64,000 nucleotides of DNA from positions 62,001 through 126,000 of the forward strand of contig JAICTZ010000018.1 of NCBI GenBank assembly GCA_025936115.1, given 5' to 3'. Origin of the DNA: Polyangiaceae bacterium (GTDB lineage: Bacteria > Myxococcota_A > Polyangia > Polyangiales > Polyangiaceae). Of the stretch, positions 26,796-37,000 are shown piece after piece. The notes beneath the pieces are model-generated. The model searched no databases. It was not told where the DNA came from and was given only the letters and a program-made list of their open reading frames with translations. The position numbers and the translations under genes are program-made. Numbering within the stretch: position 1 is the first letter of the stretch; each line of letters begins with the position of its first letter.

Positions 26796-28892
26796 TCACA
26801 GGAGCTTGTCCAGTGTGATCGGCAGCTCGCGCACGCGCTTTCCCGTCGCGTGATAGACGGCGTTCGCGATGGCGGCCGGCATGCCGGTGATACCGATTTC
26901 GCCGATGCCTTTGGCACCGATTTCATTCACGTGCGGATCGAGCTCGTTCAGCATGATGACCTCGAGCTCGGGCACGTCGGCGTTCACGGGCACGTGATAG
27001 TCGGCGAGATCGCGCGTCACGATGCGGCCGCTGCGCTCGTCGCGCCGGCTGTGCTCCAAGAGCGCGAGCCCGATACCCCACACCATGCCGCCCATGAATT
27101 GACTGCGCGCCGTCTTGACGTTCAGGATCTTGCCCGTGGCGAAGGCGGACACGGCGCGTGTGACGCGCACGACGCCGAGGTCGGGATCCACTTTCACTTC
27201 CACGAATTGCGCGCCGAACCCGTGCGTCGAGAAGCGCTTGCGGTCGGGCTTTTCTTCCGTCTTGAGCTCGGCGACGAGCTCGGTATCGGCGCTGCGGTCG
27301 CTGGCCGACAGCGCGTCGAGTTTTTGTTTCAGCGCCTCGGCGGCGCGTTTGACTGCGGAGCCCGTACTCGATGCCGTCTGCGAACCGCCGGATACCGGTG
27401 TCTCGGGCAACGCGGTGTCACCGATTTCTACGCGGACGCGTTCGACGGCGACGCCGAGCGCGTCCGCCGCAATCTGAGCGAGGATGGTATACGTGCCCGT
27501 CCCGATGTCCTGCGTCCCCGCTTGCACGACGAAGTTACCGTCGCGATCGCGTTTCACGCGCGCGGAAGCCGCGCTCTGCCGCGCCGGATACGAGGCCGTC
27601 GCCATACCCCAGCCGACGAGTAGGTGCTGCTCGCGCTGCGAGCCCGGGAGCGGACGGCGATGCCTCCAGCCAAATTGCTCCGCAGCACGGCGGTAGCATT
27701 CACGTAGCGACTTGCTCGACCAGGGCTTGTTCTCGTCCTCGTCGTGTTCGGCGTAATTTTTGAGCCGTAGCTCGACCGGATCGACGCCTAGCTCGTAGGC
27801 GAGCTCGTCGAGCGCCACCTCGAGGGCGAAGTTGCCCGTCGCTTCGCCGGGAGCGCGCGTGAACGTCGGGGTAGGCACGTCGAGCTCGACCACGCGGTGC
27901 GTCGTCGTGACGTTCGGACACGCGTACAGCATCCGCGTCACGAGCCCCGAAGGCTCCACGAATTCGTCGAAACGCGACGTCTCCGAGATGACGTCGTGGC
28001 GCATCGCGCGCAGCTGGCCGTCTTTGGCCGCGGCGAGCGTGACGTGTTGGATCGTGCGCGGCCGATAGCCGACGAGCGAGCACACTTGCTGGCGCGTGAG
28101 CACGAGCTTCACCGGGCGTTTGACGACGCGTGCGGCGAGAGCCGCCAGCGCCACGTGCGACCACGCCGAACCCTTGCAGCCGAACCCGCCGCCCACGTAG
28201 TGCGAGATGACGCGCACCTTTTCGGGCGGCAAATCGAACGCGCCGGCCAGGCGCTCCCGGCACGGAAACACGCCCTGCGTCGCGTCGTAGAGGGTGAGCG
28301 CGTCGTTGCCTTGCCACACGGCAATCGTGCCGTGCAGCTCCATTGGATGGTGATGCTGAATGCTCGTCGTGTACGTTTGCTCGACCTTCACGGCCGCGGA
28401 GGCGAGCGCGCCAGCGAAGTCGCCGCGCGACGAGTCGGGTTCCGCGCGCGGTCCGGCCTTCGCCGGTTTGCGGCCCGCTGCTTCGTTCTGCGCGAGCGAC
28501 ACCGCGATCGGGGAAGGGGCATAACTCACGACCAGCGCCTCGCCCGCGGCGCGGGCCCGTTCGGGCGTGTCGGCGACGACGACGGCGATCGGCTGGTCGG
28601 CGTAACGCACGTCGGCGTCTTGCACGACTTGCAGGATGCGATCGAACGACACCTTCTTCTTGGTCGCCCCCGGCACGCGTGGTGCGTTGTCGGGCGTGAT
28701 GACGGCAAGGACGCCCGGAACCGTGCGCGCCGCGCTCGCGTCGATGGCGGTCACGCGGCCGTGGCCGAGGGCGCTCGTGACGACGAAAGCGTGAACGAGC
28801 CCGGCCACGGGTGTATCGGCGGCGTATTGCGCCTCACCGCGTACTTTTGCGCGCGCGTCGGCGCGGTCGATGCCTTGTCCGACGCTGGTCAC
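26796..28892 (-). CDS. molybdopterin-binding large subunit of a PaoC/XdhA-type aldehyde or xanthine dehydrogenase
   Basis: A 698-residue xanthine-oxidase-family subunit. It has the a/b hammerhead domain (about 10-115) and the Mo-binding domain with [11 protein letters not shown], the [14 protein letters not shown] region and the C-terminal active-site glutamate in [31 protein letters not shown]. The last motif is more like PaoC aldehyde oxidoreductases than true xanthine dehydrogenases. The GTG start at 28892 overlaps the FAD-subunit stop by four bases (GTGA), so translation is coupled. It is expected in the periplasm if the iron-sulfur subunit directs Tat export of the complex. Confidence 0.9.
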   Translation of the reverse strand: MTSVGQGIDRADARAKVRGEAQYAADTPVAGLVHAFVVTSALGHGRVTAIDASAARTVPGVLAVITPDNAPRVPGATKKKVSFDRILQVVQDADVRYADQPIAVVVADTPERARAAGEALVVSYAPSPIAVSLAQNEAAGRKPAKAGPRAEPDSSRGDFAGALASAAVKVEQTYTTSIQHHHPMELHGTIAVWQGNDALTLYDATQGVFPCRERLAGAFDLPPEKVRVISHYVGGGFGCKGSAWSHVALAALAARVVKRPVKLVLTRQQVCSLVGYRPRTIQHVTLAAAKDGQLRAMRHDVISETSRFDEFVEPSGLVTRMLYACPNVTTTHRVVELDVPTPTFTRAPGEATGNFALEVALDELAYELGVDPVELRLKNYAEHDEDENKPWSSKSLRECYRRAAEQFGWRHRRPLPGSQREQHLLVGWGMATASYPARQSAASARVKRDRDGNFVVQAGTQDIGTGTYTILAQIAADALGVAVERVRVEIGDTALPETPVSGGSQTASSTGSAVKRAAEALKQKLDALSASDRSADTELVAELKTEEKPDRKRFSTHGFGAQFVEVKVDPDLGVVRVTRAVSAFATGKILNVKTARSQFMGGMVWGIGLALLEHSRRDERSGRIVTRDLADYHVPVNADVPELEVIMLNELDPHVNEIGAKGIGEIGITGMPAAIANAVYHATGKRVRELPITLDKLL

Positions 28893-29872
28893 GCGAGTGC
28901 TCCTGCCCGCTCGAGAGCGCGCGCGACGACGCGTTCGGTGAGCGGCACTTTGAAGGCGTTGTCGGGCGTCGTCTTCGCGCCGCTCGTCGCGAGCTTCGCG
29001 GCCGCTCGATACGTCTCGCTCGTGGCGGGCCGCCCGACGAGTGCTGCTTCCGTGGCAGCGGCACGCCAAGGTTTGACCCCGACGCCGCCGAGCGCCACGC
29101 GTGCCGAACGGATCGTACCCTGCTCGAGCTCGAGCGCGACGGCCGCGGAACTGAGCGCAAAGGCGAAGGAGGCGCGATCGCGAACCTTGAGGTACGTCGA
29201 GCGACGGCCGCGCGGCGAACGCGGCACGACGACGCGCGTAATGACTTCACCGGGTTCGAGCACCGTTTCGAGCTCGGGCGTCGTGCCGGGCAACGTGTGG
29301 AGGTCGCCGAGTGGGATCTGGCGTTCCCCGGTGGCTCGGCGCGTGTGAACCGCGGCGTCGAGCGCGAGCAGCGCGACGGCCATGTCCGACGGGTGCGCGG
29401 CGATGCAGCGCTCGCTCACGCCCAAAATCGCGTGCATGCGCGTGTACCCCTCGAGCGCCGCGCACCCGCTGCCCGGCTTGCGTTTGTTGCAAGCGGGTAC
29501 GGCGGCGTCGCGGAAGTACGCGCAACGCGTGCGCTGGAGCAGGTTCCCGCCCGTGGTCGCGAGGTTTCGGATCTGCGGCGACGCGCCAGCGAGGATCGCC
29601 TCGCTCAGGACCGGAAATTCACGCCGTACGGTGTCATCGTACGCCACGTCCGTGTTGCGAGCGAGCGCGCCGAGCGTGAGCCCCGCCTCGTTCCACGCGA
29701 TGTCGGACGAGAGCACGCCGTTCAGATCGACGACGAGGTCCGGCCGCTCCACGTCGAGCCGCATGAGGTCTACGAGCAGTGTGCCGCCCGCGATGAAGCG
29801 GCTCGTCCGCGGCTCACCGCGGGCCACCGCTTCTTCGAGCTTTTGCGCCGGCAGGTAGTCGAAGGATTTCAC
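28889..29872 (-). CDS. FAD-binding subunit of the PaoABC-type dehydrogenase, with extra 4Fe-4S site
   Basis: A 327-residue CO-dehydrogenase-flavoprotein-type subunit. FAD motifs include [12 protein letters not shown] (about 26-37) and [13 protein letters not shown]. Four cysteines at about residues 117, 128, 137 and 156 (in [18 protein letters not shown] and SERC) match the additional [4Fe-4S] cluster found in E. coli PaoB and absent from ordinary xanthine dehydrogenase FAD subunits. The GTG start at 29872 overlaps the preceding stop by four bases (GTGA). It transfers electrons from the iron-sulfur subunit to an acceptor. Confidence 0.9.
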   Translation of the reverse strand: MKSFDYLPAQKLEEAVARGEPRTSRFIAGGTLLVDLMRLDVERPDLVVDLNGVLSSDIAWNEAGLTLGALARNTDVAYDDTVRREFPVLSEAILAGASPQIRNLATTGGNLLQRTRCAYFRDAAVPACNKRKPGSGCAALEGYTRMHAILGVSERCIAAHPSDMAVALLALDAAVHTRRATGERQIPLGDLHTLPGTTPELETVLEPGEVITRVVVPRSPRGRRSTYLKVRDRASFAFALSSAAVALELEQGTIRSARVALGGVGVKPWRAAATEAALVGRPATSETYRAAAKLATSGAKTTPDNAFKVPLTERVVARALERAGALA

Positions 29873-30972
29873 GTGGGCACTCCGCTCTCCTGCACCGAGC
29901 GAATGGCGCGCACGATGTTGACGTACGCGCCGCAACGGCAAATGTTGCCGCTCATGAGCTCTCGCACCTCGTCATCGGTGTGAGCGCGCTTTTCGCGCAA
30001 GAGGCCCGCGGCGCTCATGATTTGTCCCGGCGTGCAGTAGCCGCATTGCAGCGCGTCCTCCTTGACGAACGCGGCCTGTAACGGGTGCAGGTTTTCGCCG
30101 TGCGAGAGGCCTTCGATCGTCGTAATCGGCTTATTTTGCGCCATCACGGCCAGGATCAGACAGGCGTTCACACGCCGGGCGTCGAGGAGCACGGTGCAGG
30201 CACCGCATTGGCCGTGGTCGCATCCCTTTTTCGTGCCCGTGAGCGCGAGCCGCTCGCGCAGTGCATCCAGCAGCGACACGCGCGGCTCTAGCTCGAGCTG
30301 ATGAGTCTCGCCGTTGACGACGAGCGTCACGAGTATTTCACGGGCGGTCGAGGGCGTGCTCGCCGCCGGAGGAGCGCCGGGTGAAGGTGGTTTGGCGTGC
30401 GGCCGGCAGCTCGCGGCAAAGGAGAGTGCAAGGGCCGCCGTGAGGCTCGAGAGCACGACCTCGCGCCGCGAAAAGAGGACCCGCTCATCGGCCCGCGTGT
30501 TTTCGACGGCCGAGCGCAAGGTCGCGAGCAGCGTCGCGTGCAGGCCGCCCTCTGCGCGCGCGCTCGTTTGGGCACGTACCGCGCCGTGCTCGTCGAGTAG
30601 CGTGAGAGTGAACGGTACCTGCGCGGCGGCTTCCACGCCGTAAAGGCCGTGAAGGGCCCGCATGCCTGCTCCCGTGGCAAGCCTCTCCGGCACCGGCTCG
30701 TCACGATCGACATCCGGACGAAAACAGAACGAGCGCCCTTCCGTCACGACGACGAGCGCGGCGCCGAGCGCGCGTAGCTCGCCCCGGATGCCATCGAGCA
30801 GTCTCCGATCGGGCGTGCCCCACTCGCCGTCTGCGGCCACGATCAGAACTGCCGGTGCACCCACCCCGCAAAGCCATGCGCGCCACGCAGCCGCCAAAGC
30901 GTCGGTCTGGACGTGGAACATGGCTGGCGCCAAGCAAAACGCGTACCCGGCACGCTGATGCGGGAGGTCCAT
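29869..30972 (-). CDS. 2Fe-2S subunit with internal Tat-like signal and N-terminal redoxin-like domain
   Basis: A 367-residue fusion. Residues about 215-365 are a standard PaoA/XdhC-type iron-sulfur subunit: plant-type cluster cysteines near 251, 256, 259 and 271 ([10 protein letters not shown]...C) and the second cluster near 310, 313, 345 and 347 (CGYC...CRCG). Before it, residues 168-189 read like a Tat signal with Cys ending (SRREVVLSS...AASC). Before that, residues 1-160 form an extra alpha/beta domain ([38 protein letters not shown]) resembling a peroxiredoxin/thioredoxin fold but without a clear CxxC. The frame is open and protein-like throughout, and I see no convincing internal start. 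First gene of the Mo-hydroxylase operon. Confidence 0.82.
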   Translation of the reverse strand: MDLPHQRAGYAFCLAPAMFHVQTDALAAAWRAWLCGVGAPAVLIVAADGEWGTPDRRLLDGIRGELRALGAALVVVTEGRSFCFRPDVDRDEPVPERLATGAGMRALHGLYGVEAAAQVPFTLTLLDEHGAVRAQTSARAEGGLHATLLATLRSAVENTRADERVLFSRREVVLSSLTAALALSFAASCRPHAKPPSPGAPPAASTPSTAREILVTLVVNGETHQLELEPRVSLLDALRERLALTGTKKGCDHGQCGACTVLLDARRVNACLILAVMAQNKPITTIEGLSHGENLHPLQAAFVKEDALQCGYCTPGQIMSAAGLLREKRAHTDDEVRELMSGNICRCGAYVNIVRAIRSVQESGVPT

Positions 30973-31116
30973 GAAAACGTTCGAGGTCGCAGAGACGGAT
31001 ACGGGCTATCCTGCGACGGGCGGGGCAATTCGGCGCGAATCAGCCGGCCCTGACCTCGCCAGCTGCGCCCGAGCTCTGACTGATGGAGGGATACCTGGTA
31101 CCCGCGCCGTGACCCG

Positions 31117-31133
31117 CGGGCACGGAGTGTGCA
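31117..31133 (+). promoter_or_regulatory. putative sigma-54 promoter of the hemerythrin gene
   Basis: GGCACG (31119-31124) and TGCA (31130-31133) have the GG-N10-GC spacing; 12 of 14 consensus positions match. Predicted start about 31144, 26 bases before the ATG, with AGGAGAG between. The dyad ATTCG-GCG-CGAAT at 31028-31040 lies about 104-116 bases upstream of the start, a usual distance for an activator site. Confidence 0.5.
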
Positions 31134-31169
31134 CCTACCCCTCGGTCGTCACGAACCAGGAGAGATGGC

Positions 31170-31688
31170 ATGGCACATCCGATTGAAAACGTGATTGCGA
31201 AGGGTGCGGGAAAGGTCGCGGCCGTCGAGGCGCGCGCCAAGGGGCTCAAAGGAGTCTTCACCAAGCTCGCGGAACAACATCGTGAAGCGGCGACGTTGCT
31301 TTCGCGGGCGGAGAGCACGAACGACGTCGAAAAGCGTCGCGATCTCTGGCGCGAGATCAAAAAGCAGCTCATCTCGCACGAGCGCGCGGAGCTCAGCGAA
31401 ATCTATCCCCTGCTCTCGGCGTACGACGGCACGCGCGACATCGTGAGCCGCCACGGTCAGGAAGCCCAGGTGCTCGAGACCACGATCCGACAGATCGACG
31501 CGATGTCCCTCGACACGCCAGCTTGGAAGACGTCGATCCAGCGGCTGATCACGCTCGTGAAGGAGCACGTGGCCGAAGAGGAAGGAGAGTTCTTCCCACG
31601 CGCTCAGGAAACGCTCGGCGACGAAGCGGCCAAGCAGCTCGAGGAGCCTTTCATGCGCGCCAAGCAGCGCGAAATGAACGCGATTTAG
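31170..31688 (+). CDS. hemerythrin-domain protein
   Basis: A 172-residue helical protein of the hemerythrin/HHE type. Candidate metal ligands are in EQHREA, SHERAEL, SRHGQEA and KEHVAEEEGEF, the spacing expected for a di-iron four-helix bundle. Such proteins bind oxygen or NO, or take part in iron and oxidative-stress handling; this one is soluble and has no extra domain. The ATG at 31170 has AGGAGAG eight bases upstream. The AI-2E transporter gene begins 4 bp after its stop. Confidence 0.87.
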   Translation: MAHPIENVIAKGAGKVAAVEARAKGLKGVFTKLAEQHREAATLLSRAESTNDVEKRRDLWREIKKQLISHERAELSEIYPLLSAYDGTRDIVSRHGQEAQVLETTIRQIDAMSLDTPAWKTSIQRLITLVKEHVAEEEGEFFPRAQETLGDEAAKQLEEPFMRAKQREMNAI

Positions 31689-31692
31689 CCCG

Positions 31693-32802
31693 ATGCAGAG
31701 CGCGCACTCGCTTCCGCCTGTCGGTCGCCCGCCCCGCGGAGCGAGGCACCCGCACGACGAGCACGCCAGGACCAAATCGAAAGCACTCTTGGTTCTGGCG
31801 CTCGTCGCCGCGGGCGCTGCCGCGAACGCCGCGCGCGCTCTGTTCGTCCCGCTCGCGTTCGCGTTGATGCTCTTCTTCCTGTTGCGTCCAGCGGTGCGTT
31901 TTCTCGTCGTTCGCCGCGTGCCGCGCTTGCTCGCGAGCGCGCTGGTGCTCGGCAGCACGCTCGGACTTTTAGCGTTGGCTACCGTGGAGCTGGCGGCGCC
32001 CGCCGTCGCGTGGTCACAGCGCCTGCCGGAAGCCGTGCATCAAATCGAGATCAAGAGCCGAGGGCTTCGTTATCCCGTCGAGCACCTCACGAACGCCCTG
32101 CAGGCGCTCAGTCGTTTGCTGGAGGTGGGGCACGCGGAAACGGTCCCGCGCGTCGACGTGGTGCGGCCGGGTTTCTTCGAGGGTCTGCTCGCGCGTGCGG
32201 CTTCGATCGCGACGCAGCTCGCGCTCACGGTCGTCGCGGCGTTCTTCTTACTCATCGACGGCGACGCGCTGCTCGAGCGCCTGTTCCGCCTCGCGCCGGG
32301 GCCGCGCACCGACCACCGTGCCAGTCTGGTCATCAACGAGGTCGGCTCGCGCATGAGCCAGTATCTCGGAGCGGTCACGCTCGTGAATCTCGGGCTCGGC
32401 ACCATCCTCACGGCGTGCTTGTTTTTGCTCGGAATGCCGAACCCCTGGCTTTGGGGCGGACTCGCCGCGGTGCTCACGTACATGCCCTACGTCGGTCCTG
32501 CCATCGGCATTGGGCTCGTTGGGCTCGCGTCGTTTCTCGCCTTCCCCACGCCGGGTGCAGCGGTGTTGCCGCCCCTCGTCTACATGGCGCTCTCGTCGCT
32601 CGAGGGCAACATCGTGACGCCGCTCGTGCTCGGCAGGACCTTCGCGGTGCGCCCGCTGATTCTGTTCGTTTGGCTCGCGCTCTGGGCGTGGCTCTGGTCG
32701 ATCCCGGGAGCGATCTTGGCCGTGCCGATGCTCATGTTATTCAAGATGATCTGTGAGGAGACGCCCGAGCTCGCCACGATCGCTTTCCTGCTCCGGCGCT
32801 GA
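31693..32802 (+). CDS. AI-2E family (PerM-type) membrane transporter
   Basis: A 369-residue membrane protein with about eight spans. The family pattern is clear: two spans near the N-terminus, a helical hydrophilic stretch (about 115-165), and the conserved C-terminal half with GLAAVLTYMPYVGPAIGIGLVGL and a final PGAILAVPMLMLFKMICE. Members export various small solutes; a role in AI-2 traffic is not implied. It is in an apparent operon with the hemerythrin gene. Its last 66 bases overlap antisense with the end of the BrkB gene. Confidence 0.85.
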   Translation: MQSAHSLPPVGRPPRGARHPHDEHARTKSKALLVLALVAAGAAANAARALFVPLAFALMLFFLLRPAVRFLVVRRVPRLLASALVLGSTLGLLALATVELAAPAVAWSQRLPEAVHQIEIKSRGLRYPVEHLTNALQALSRLLEVGHAETVPRVDVVRPGFFEGLLARAASIATQLALTVVAAFFLLIDGDALLERLFRLAPGPRTDHRASLVINEVGSRMSQYLGAVTLVNLGLGTILTACLFLLGMPNPWLWGGLAAVLTYMPYVGPAIGIGLVGLASFLAFPTPGAAVLPPLVYMALSSLEGNIVTPLVLGRTFAVRPLILFVWLALWAWLWSIPGAILAVPMLMLFKMICEETPELATIAFLLRR

Positions 32803-33624
32803 GCGCTGGCGCGCGAGCACGACGTTCAGCTCCGCGGCGTAGAGCAGCACCTGTGCGGAGAAGTAAAACCACAGCTCGAGCACGATGACGCCTTCGAGCG
32901 CGCCGTACGTCGAGCTGAAGTGCGCGAAAAAGCGCACGTACAGAGAATAGGCGCCGCTCACCAAGAGCCACGCGACGCTCGCGAGCCCCGCGCCCGGAGC
33001 GAGCTCGATGAAGGTGGCCGGTCTGCGATAAGGCGCGTAGCGAAAGAGCGCGAGCAGGGTGACGAAGGCGATGCCCGCCAGGACGAGTGGCGGCACCAAG
33101 ACGAGCAGGGTCTCGGCCCGAAAAATGTGCAGAAGACGCGGTACGGCGATGAGCGCGGGCACGACGACGGCCACGCCGACGACGCCCGCGAGCGTGAAGA
33201 GCAGAGCGACGGCGCGGCGTCCGAAGAAGCTCCGGTGCTCCTTCGCGCCGGAGGCGACGTTGATGGCGCGAACGAGCACGCTCATGCCCGACGAAGAGCT
33301 CCAGAGCACGCCGACGATGCCGAAAACGATGCGAAACGTGAGATCGCCCGAAGAACGACGCACGAATTCGGCGACGCTCTCGATCACGAGCTTGCGTGCC
33401 TGCGGCGGCAGCGTGCGAGCGAGCGCGCTCAGCGCCGCTTCGACGCTCGCGGGATCGGCCACCAAGCCGTAAATCGAGACGATGGCGAGCAGCGCCGGAA
33501 ACAAGCCGAGTAGTGCGTAGAAGCTCAGGCCCGCGGCCACGATATCGACGTCGTGTTCGTTCGCGCGGTCGTTCACGCTGCGGAGCAGGCTCATAAAGGA
33601 CGAGAACCGGCCGCGTATGCTCAT
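32737..33624 (-). CDS. YihY/BrkB family inner-membrane protein
   Basis: A 295-residue protein with about six spans and the family motifs AAGLSFYALLGLFPALLAIVSIYG (about 30-53) and YGALEGVIVLELWFYFSAQVLLYAAELNVV near the C-terminus. It was once thought to be ribonuclease BN; the actual function of the family is unclear, with a transport or envelope role most likely. The 3' end overlaps the convergent AI-2E gene by 66 bases, which is long for this compact genome. Confidence 0.88.
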   Translation of the reverse strand: MSIRGRFSSFMSLLRSVNDRANEHDVDIVAAGLSFYALLGLFPALLAIVSIYGLVADPASVEAALSALARTLPPQARKLVIESVAEFVRRSSGDLTFRIVFGIVGVLWSSSSGMSVLVRAINVASGAKEHRSFFGRRAVALLFTLAGVVGVAVVVPALIAVPRLLHIFRAETLLVLVPPLVLAGIAFVTLLALFRYAPYRRPATFIELAPGAGLASVAWLLVSGAYSLYVRFFAHFSSTYGALEGVIVLELWFYFSAQVLLYAAELNVVLARQRSAPEQESDRGELGRLLTDHLE

Positions 33625-33700
33625 GAGATTCGACCGTGACTCAATTCACTTTGCGTGCCCAGCCATCCCAGGTAGTCTTGGGGCGTCCTGCTACGCGTGC

Positions 33701-33713
33701 GTCGCATTGCGAC
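33701..33713. promoter_or_regulatory. short palindrome upstream of the zinc-ribbon gene
   Basis: GTCGCA-T-TGCGAC is a perfect dyad about 79-91 bases upstream of the predicted sigma-54 start. It could be an activator binding site; nothing else supports this. Confidence 0.3.
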
Positions 33714-33741
33714 ACTGGCTCGCGTGAATTTCCCGGCGAAA

Positions 33742-33762
33742 GCAGTTTTTGTCCAAAACTGC
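33742..33762. repeat. AT-rich inverted repeat next to the -24 box
   Basis: Arms GCAGTTTT (33742-33749) and AAAACTGC (33755-33762) with a 5-base loop. The repeat ends 4 bases before the putative -24 element. In GC-rich DNA an 8-bp AT-rich dyad is notable and suggests an operator or bending-protein site. Confidence 0.55.
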
Positions 33763-33764
33763 CG

Positions 33765-33781
33765 CTGGCATGGACAATGCA
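33765..33781 (+). promoter_or_regulatory. putative sigma-54 promoter of the zinc ribbon/cyclic glucan synthase pair
   Basis: CTGGCATGG (33765-33773) and TGCA (33778-33781) in GG-N10-GC spacing, 12 of 14 consensus positions. Predicted start about 33792, only 6 bases before the ATG at 33798, so the message would be almost leaderless. Confidence 0.45.
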
Positions 33782-33797
33782 CCGCACATTTTTAGCC

Positions 33798-34055
33798 ATG
33801 ACTCGTGTTTACCCTAGAGCTCCCGCCGAACTCGATTGGATTAACGTTTCCGCTTGGAGTCGTTGTCCGATCTGCGGCGGCTCCGCGGGTTGCAAGATGC
33901 ACGCGGAAGGGCATTTCGCAGCGTGCGGACATGAACCGTCCGACTGGCCTTTGACGAGCGGCGCGTGGCTTCATCGCTTGGACGCGCCTGCCGCCGCATC
34001 GTCGCCCTCGCAAGACGCGGTCGCGTCGCCGAGTGTGGCCGTCACGGCCTCATGA
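33798..34055 (+). CDS. small zinc-ribbon protein coupled to cyclic glucan synthase
   Basis: An 85-residue protein. Residues about 20-56 read CPICGGSAGCKMHAEGHFAAC, then GHEPSDWPLTSGAWLHRL. The four-cysteine pattern plus a following SD-x-P-x3-G-x-W-x-HRL resembles the zinc ribbon at the start of phage and plasmid primase-like proteins, here as a stand-alone unit with no catalytic domain. The C-terminus is Ala/Ser-rich. The stop overlaps the synthase start by four bases (ATGA at 34052-34055), so the two are coupled. The longer frame from 33636 would run over the promoter. Function unknown. Confidence 0.6.
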   Translation: MTRVYPRAPAELDWINVSAWSRCPICGGSAGCKMHAEGHFAACGHEPSDWPLTSGAWLHRLDAPAAASSPSQDAVASPSVAVTAS

Positions 34056-37000
34056 ATTTTAGCACGCCGCTGCCGGCGGAGCGCGTATCCGCGATTCCGG
34101 AGCGGTTGTGTCCCGCGCTGGATCCCGGCGCCTGCTGGGACGAGCCCGACGCGCTGCGCGGCGAGATCCACGTCGCCGATCAACTCGTCTCGCACGCCGC
34201 GGCGCTCGCGCGCGCGCACGGGCCACCCTCGCACACGGTCGCGACGGGCGGCCTGAGGCAGCGCTTCACGGCCGTCAGACGCCAGATTCACGAGGCGTAC
34301 GCCGTGCTCACCGCGCGGCTGAAGCAGGGGAAAGACCCCTCGCCGGCCGAAGAGTGGCTGCTCGAAAACTCCCACGTCGTCGAAGACCAAATCCGGGAAA
34401 TCGACGAGGATTTGCCGCGCGGCTACTTGCTCGAGCTGCCGCGCCTCGGGCTCGGCCGGATGCGCGGCTACCCACGCGTGTACGCGCTCTGCCTCGACTA
34501 CCTGCGTCACACGGATGCGCGTCTCGATCTCGCGACGCTCTCGCATTTCGTCGAGTCCTACCAGGGCGTCGAGCCGCTCACGATCGGTGAGCTCTGGGCA
34601 GTGCCCATCATGCTCCGGCTCGGCCTCTTGCTCGTGGTCGGCGCGCTCGCGGCTTCCGAAGCGAGCGCCGGCAACCGCGAACGCGCCGACGCCGGGTCGG
34701 AGCGGCTGCTCGGCGCGCGCCAAAATGCGCTCGAGCTGGGCGCCGAGCTCGTCGCGCTCGAACGTAGCGGCGCGCCCATCACGGCGCCGTTCCTCGTGCA
34801 GCTCGCGCGCCGGTTGCGCGAGCACGACGATCAGGCGCTCGCGGTGGCGTTCGATTGGCTCGCGCTGCAGAGCCAAAAACTCGGCTCATCCCCCGAAGAG
34901 CTCGCGCGCCTGCAGCACTTGAAGCAGGCAGCCGATCAAGTTTCGGTCGGCAACGCCGTCACGAGCATGCGCGCCGTGGCTGCGCTCGATTGGAACGCGT
35001 TTTTCGAGCGCACGAGCGCCGTCGAGGCCGTCCTGCGCCGCGATCCCTTCGGTACCTATGCGGCGACGGAGCCCGAGACCCGGGATCGTTACCGGCACGC
35101 CGTCGAACGGCTCGCGCGCCGGGGCGAAGGTGGCGAAGTCGGCGTCGCGCGCCTGGCGCTAACGCTGGCCGAGCAGGCGCGCGAACAGGCGCCCTCCGAC
35201 GTGAAGCGCGCCCACGTCGGCTACTACCTCAGCGACGACGGCAGCAGTCTGCTCGAAGGCCTGGTGCGCTATCGCCCGACGCTCGGCGAGCGCTTCAGGC
35301 GCGGCTTGCTCCGCCGCCCCGAGCTCTTCTACTTCGGTTCGATTGGGCTCCTCGCGCTCGGCATCGTGGCGTCGATGGTCGCTTGGGCGCTCGGAGGCGC
35401 TGCGCTCGGCAGCGAGCGAGTGACTCTCGCCGTCGGCGTCGGACTGCTCGCGCTGCTGCCCGCGAGTGAAGTCGGAAGCGCGCTCACGCAAGCGTTCGTC
35501 ACGGCGGTGCTTAGGCCGCGGCTCTTGCCGCGCCTGGACTTCGAAGCCGGAATTCCGGCGCAGTACCGCACGCTCGTCGTCGTCCCCTGCCTGCTCGACG
35601 GCAAGCAGACGCTCGACACCTTGCTCGAGGAGCTCGAGGTGCGTTCGCTCGCGAACGGCGACGAACACCTGCATTTCGCGCTGCTCGCCGACTTCACCGA
35701 CGCGTCGAGCGAGGAATTGCCGAGCGACGGCGAGCTCGTGCGCGCCGCGCTCGAAGCCGTGCGCCGGCTCAACGCGCGCCATCCGGGCGAAGAGCAGCGC
35801 TACTGGTTCTTTCACCGGCGCCGCCTTTACAACGCGAGTGAAGGCACCTTCATGGGCTGGGAGCGCAAGCGCGGCAAGCTCGAGGAGCTCAACCGCCTGC
35901 TGCGCGGCGCGACCGATACGTCGTTCGCGTGGGTGGACGCGCCGAGCGAGCTCTTGCGCGCCGTGCGTTACGTCATCACGCTGGACGCCGACACGGAGCT
36001 ACCGCGCGACACGGCGCGCGAGCTCATCGCGACGCTGGCGCATCCGCTGAACGCCGCCGAGTTCGACGCCGAGCGCCGCCGCGTCGTGCGCGGCTACGGC
36101 ATCGCGCAACCCCGCGTCGGGCCGCTGCCGCCGAGCTCGCGCAAATCGCGGTACGCGTGGCTCACGGCGGGTCCCGCCGGGCTCGATCCGTACACTACGG
36201 CCGTCTCGGACGTGTACCAAGACCTCTTTGCCGAAGGCTCGTTCACCGGCAAAGCCATCTACGACGTCGACGCGTTCGCCGCGGCGCTCAGCGACCGCGT
36301 GCCGGAAAATGCGCTCTTGTCGCACGATCTGTTCGAGAGTTTTTTCGCGCGCTCGGCGCTCGTGACCGACGTCGAGGTCCTCGACGAGCAGCCACCCTCC
36401 TACGAAGTGCACGCCGCGCGGCAGCACCGCTGGATGCGCGGCGATTGGCAGCTCGTGCGCTGGCTCGTCGGTCGCGTTCCGGCGCGTGACGGCACGCCGC
36501 GCCCGAACGATCTGCGCGCTCTGGATCGCTTCAAGCTCGCCGACAATCTGCGCCGCAGCCTCCTGCCTCCGGCGCTCGTGCTGCTCGCTCTCTTCGCGTG
36601 GTTCGTGGGCGGACGCCTGGCAGTCGCTTTGGGTCTTCTGTTCTTGGGGGTGCTCGTGACGCCGCTCGTCGCGCAGGCGGTGCTGGCCGTGACGCGCGAA
36701 GCGAGCCGTGTTTCAGGCGCACCTTGGGCGGGCTTCGGCACGGCGATGGGCCGGGGCGTGCTCGGTGTGCTCGTGAGCCTCGTGTTCTTGCTCGATCAGG
36801 CGCTGCTGTCGCTCGACGCGATCTCGGTCGCGCTCTACCGGCTGGCCGTCAAGCGGCGCTTGCTCGAGTGGGTGACCATGCGTCAAAGCGCGGGTGGGCG
36901 CCCGAACGGCACCTCGCCGCGGCTCTTGCTGGCGAGCGCGCTCGCCGTGGCGATCGCGGTCTGCCTCTTCGTGTGGCGCGCGCACAGCGCGGTCGCGGCG

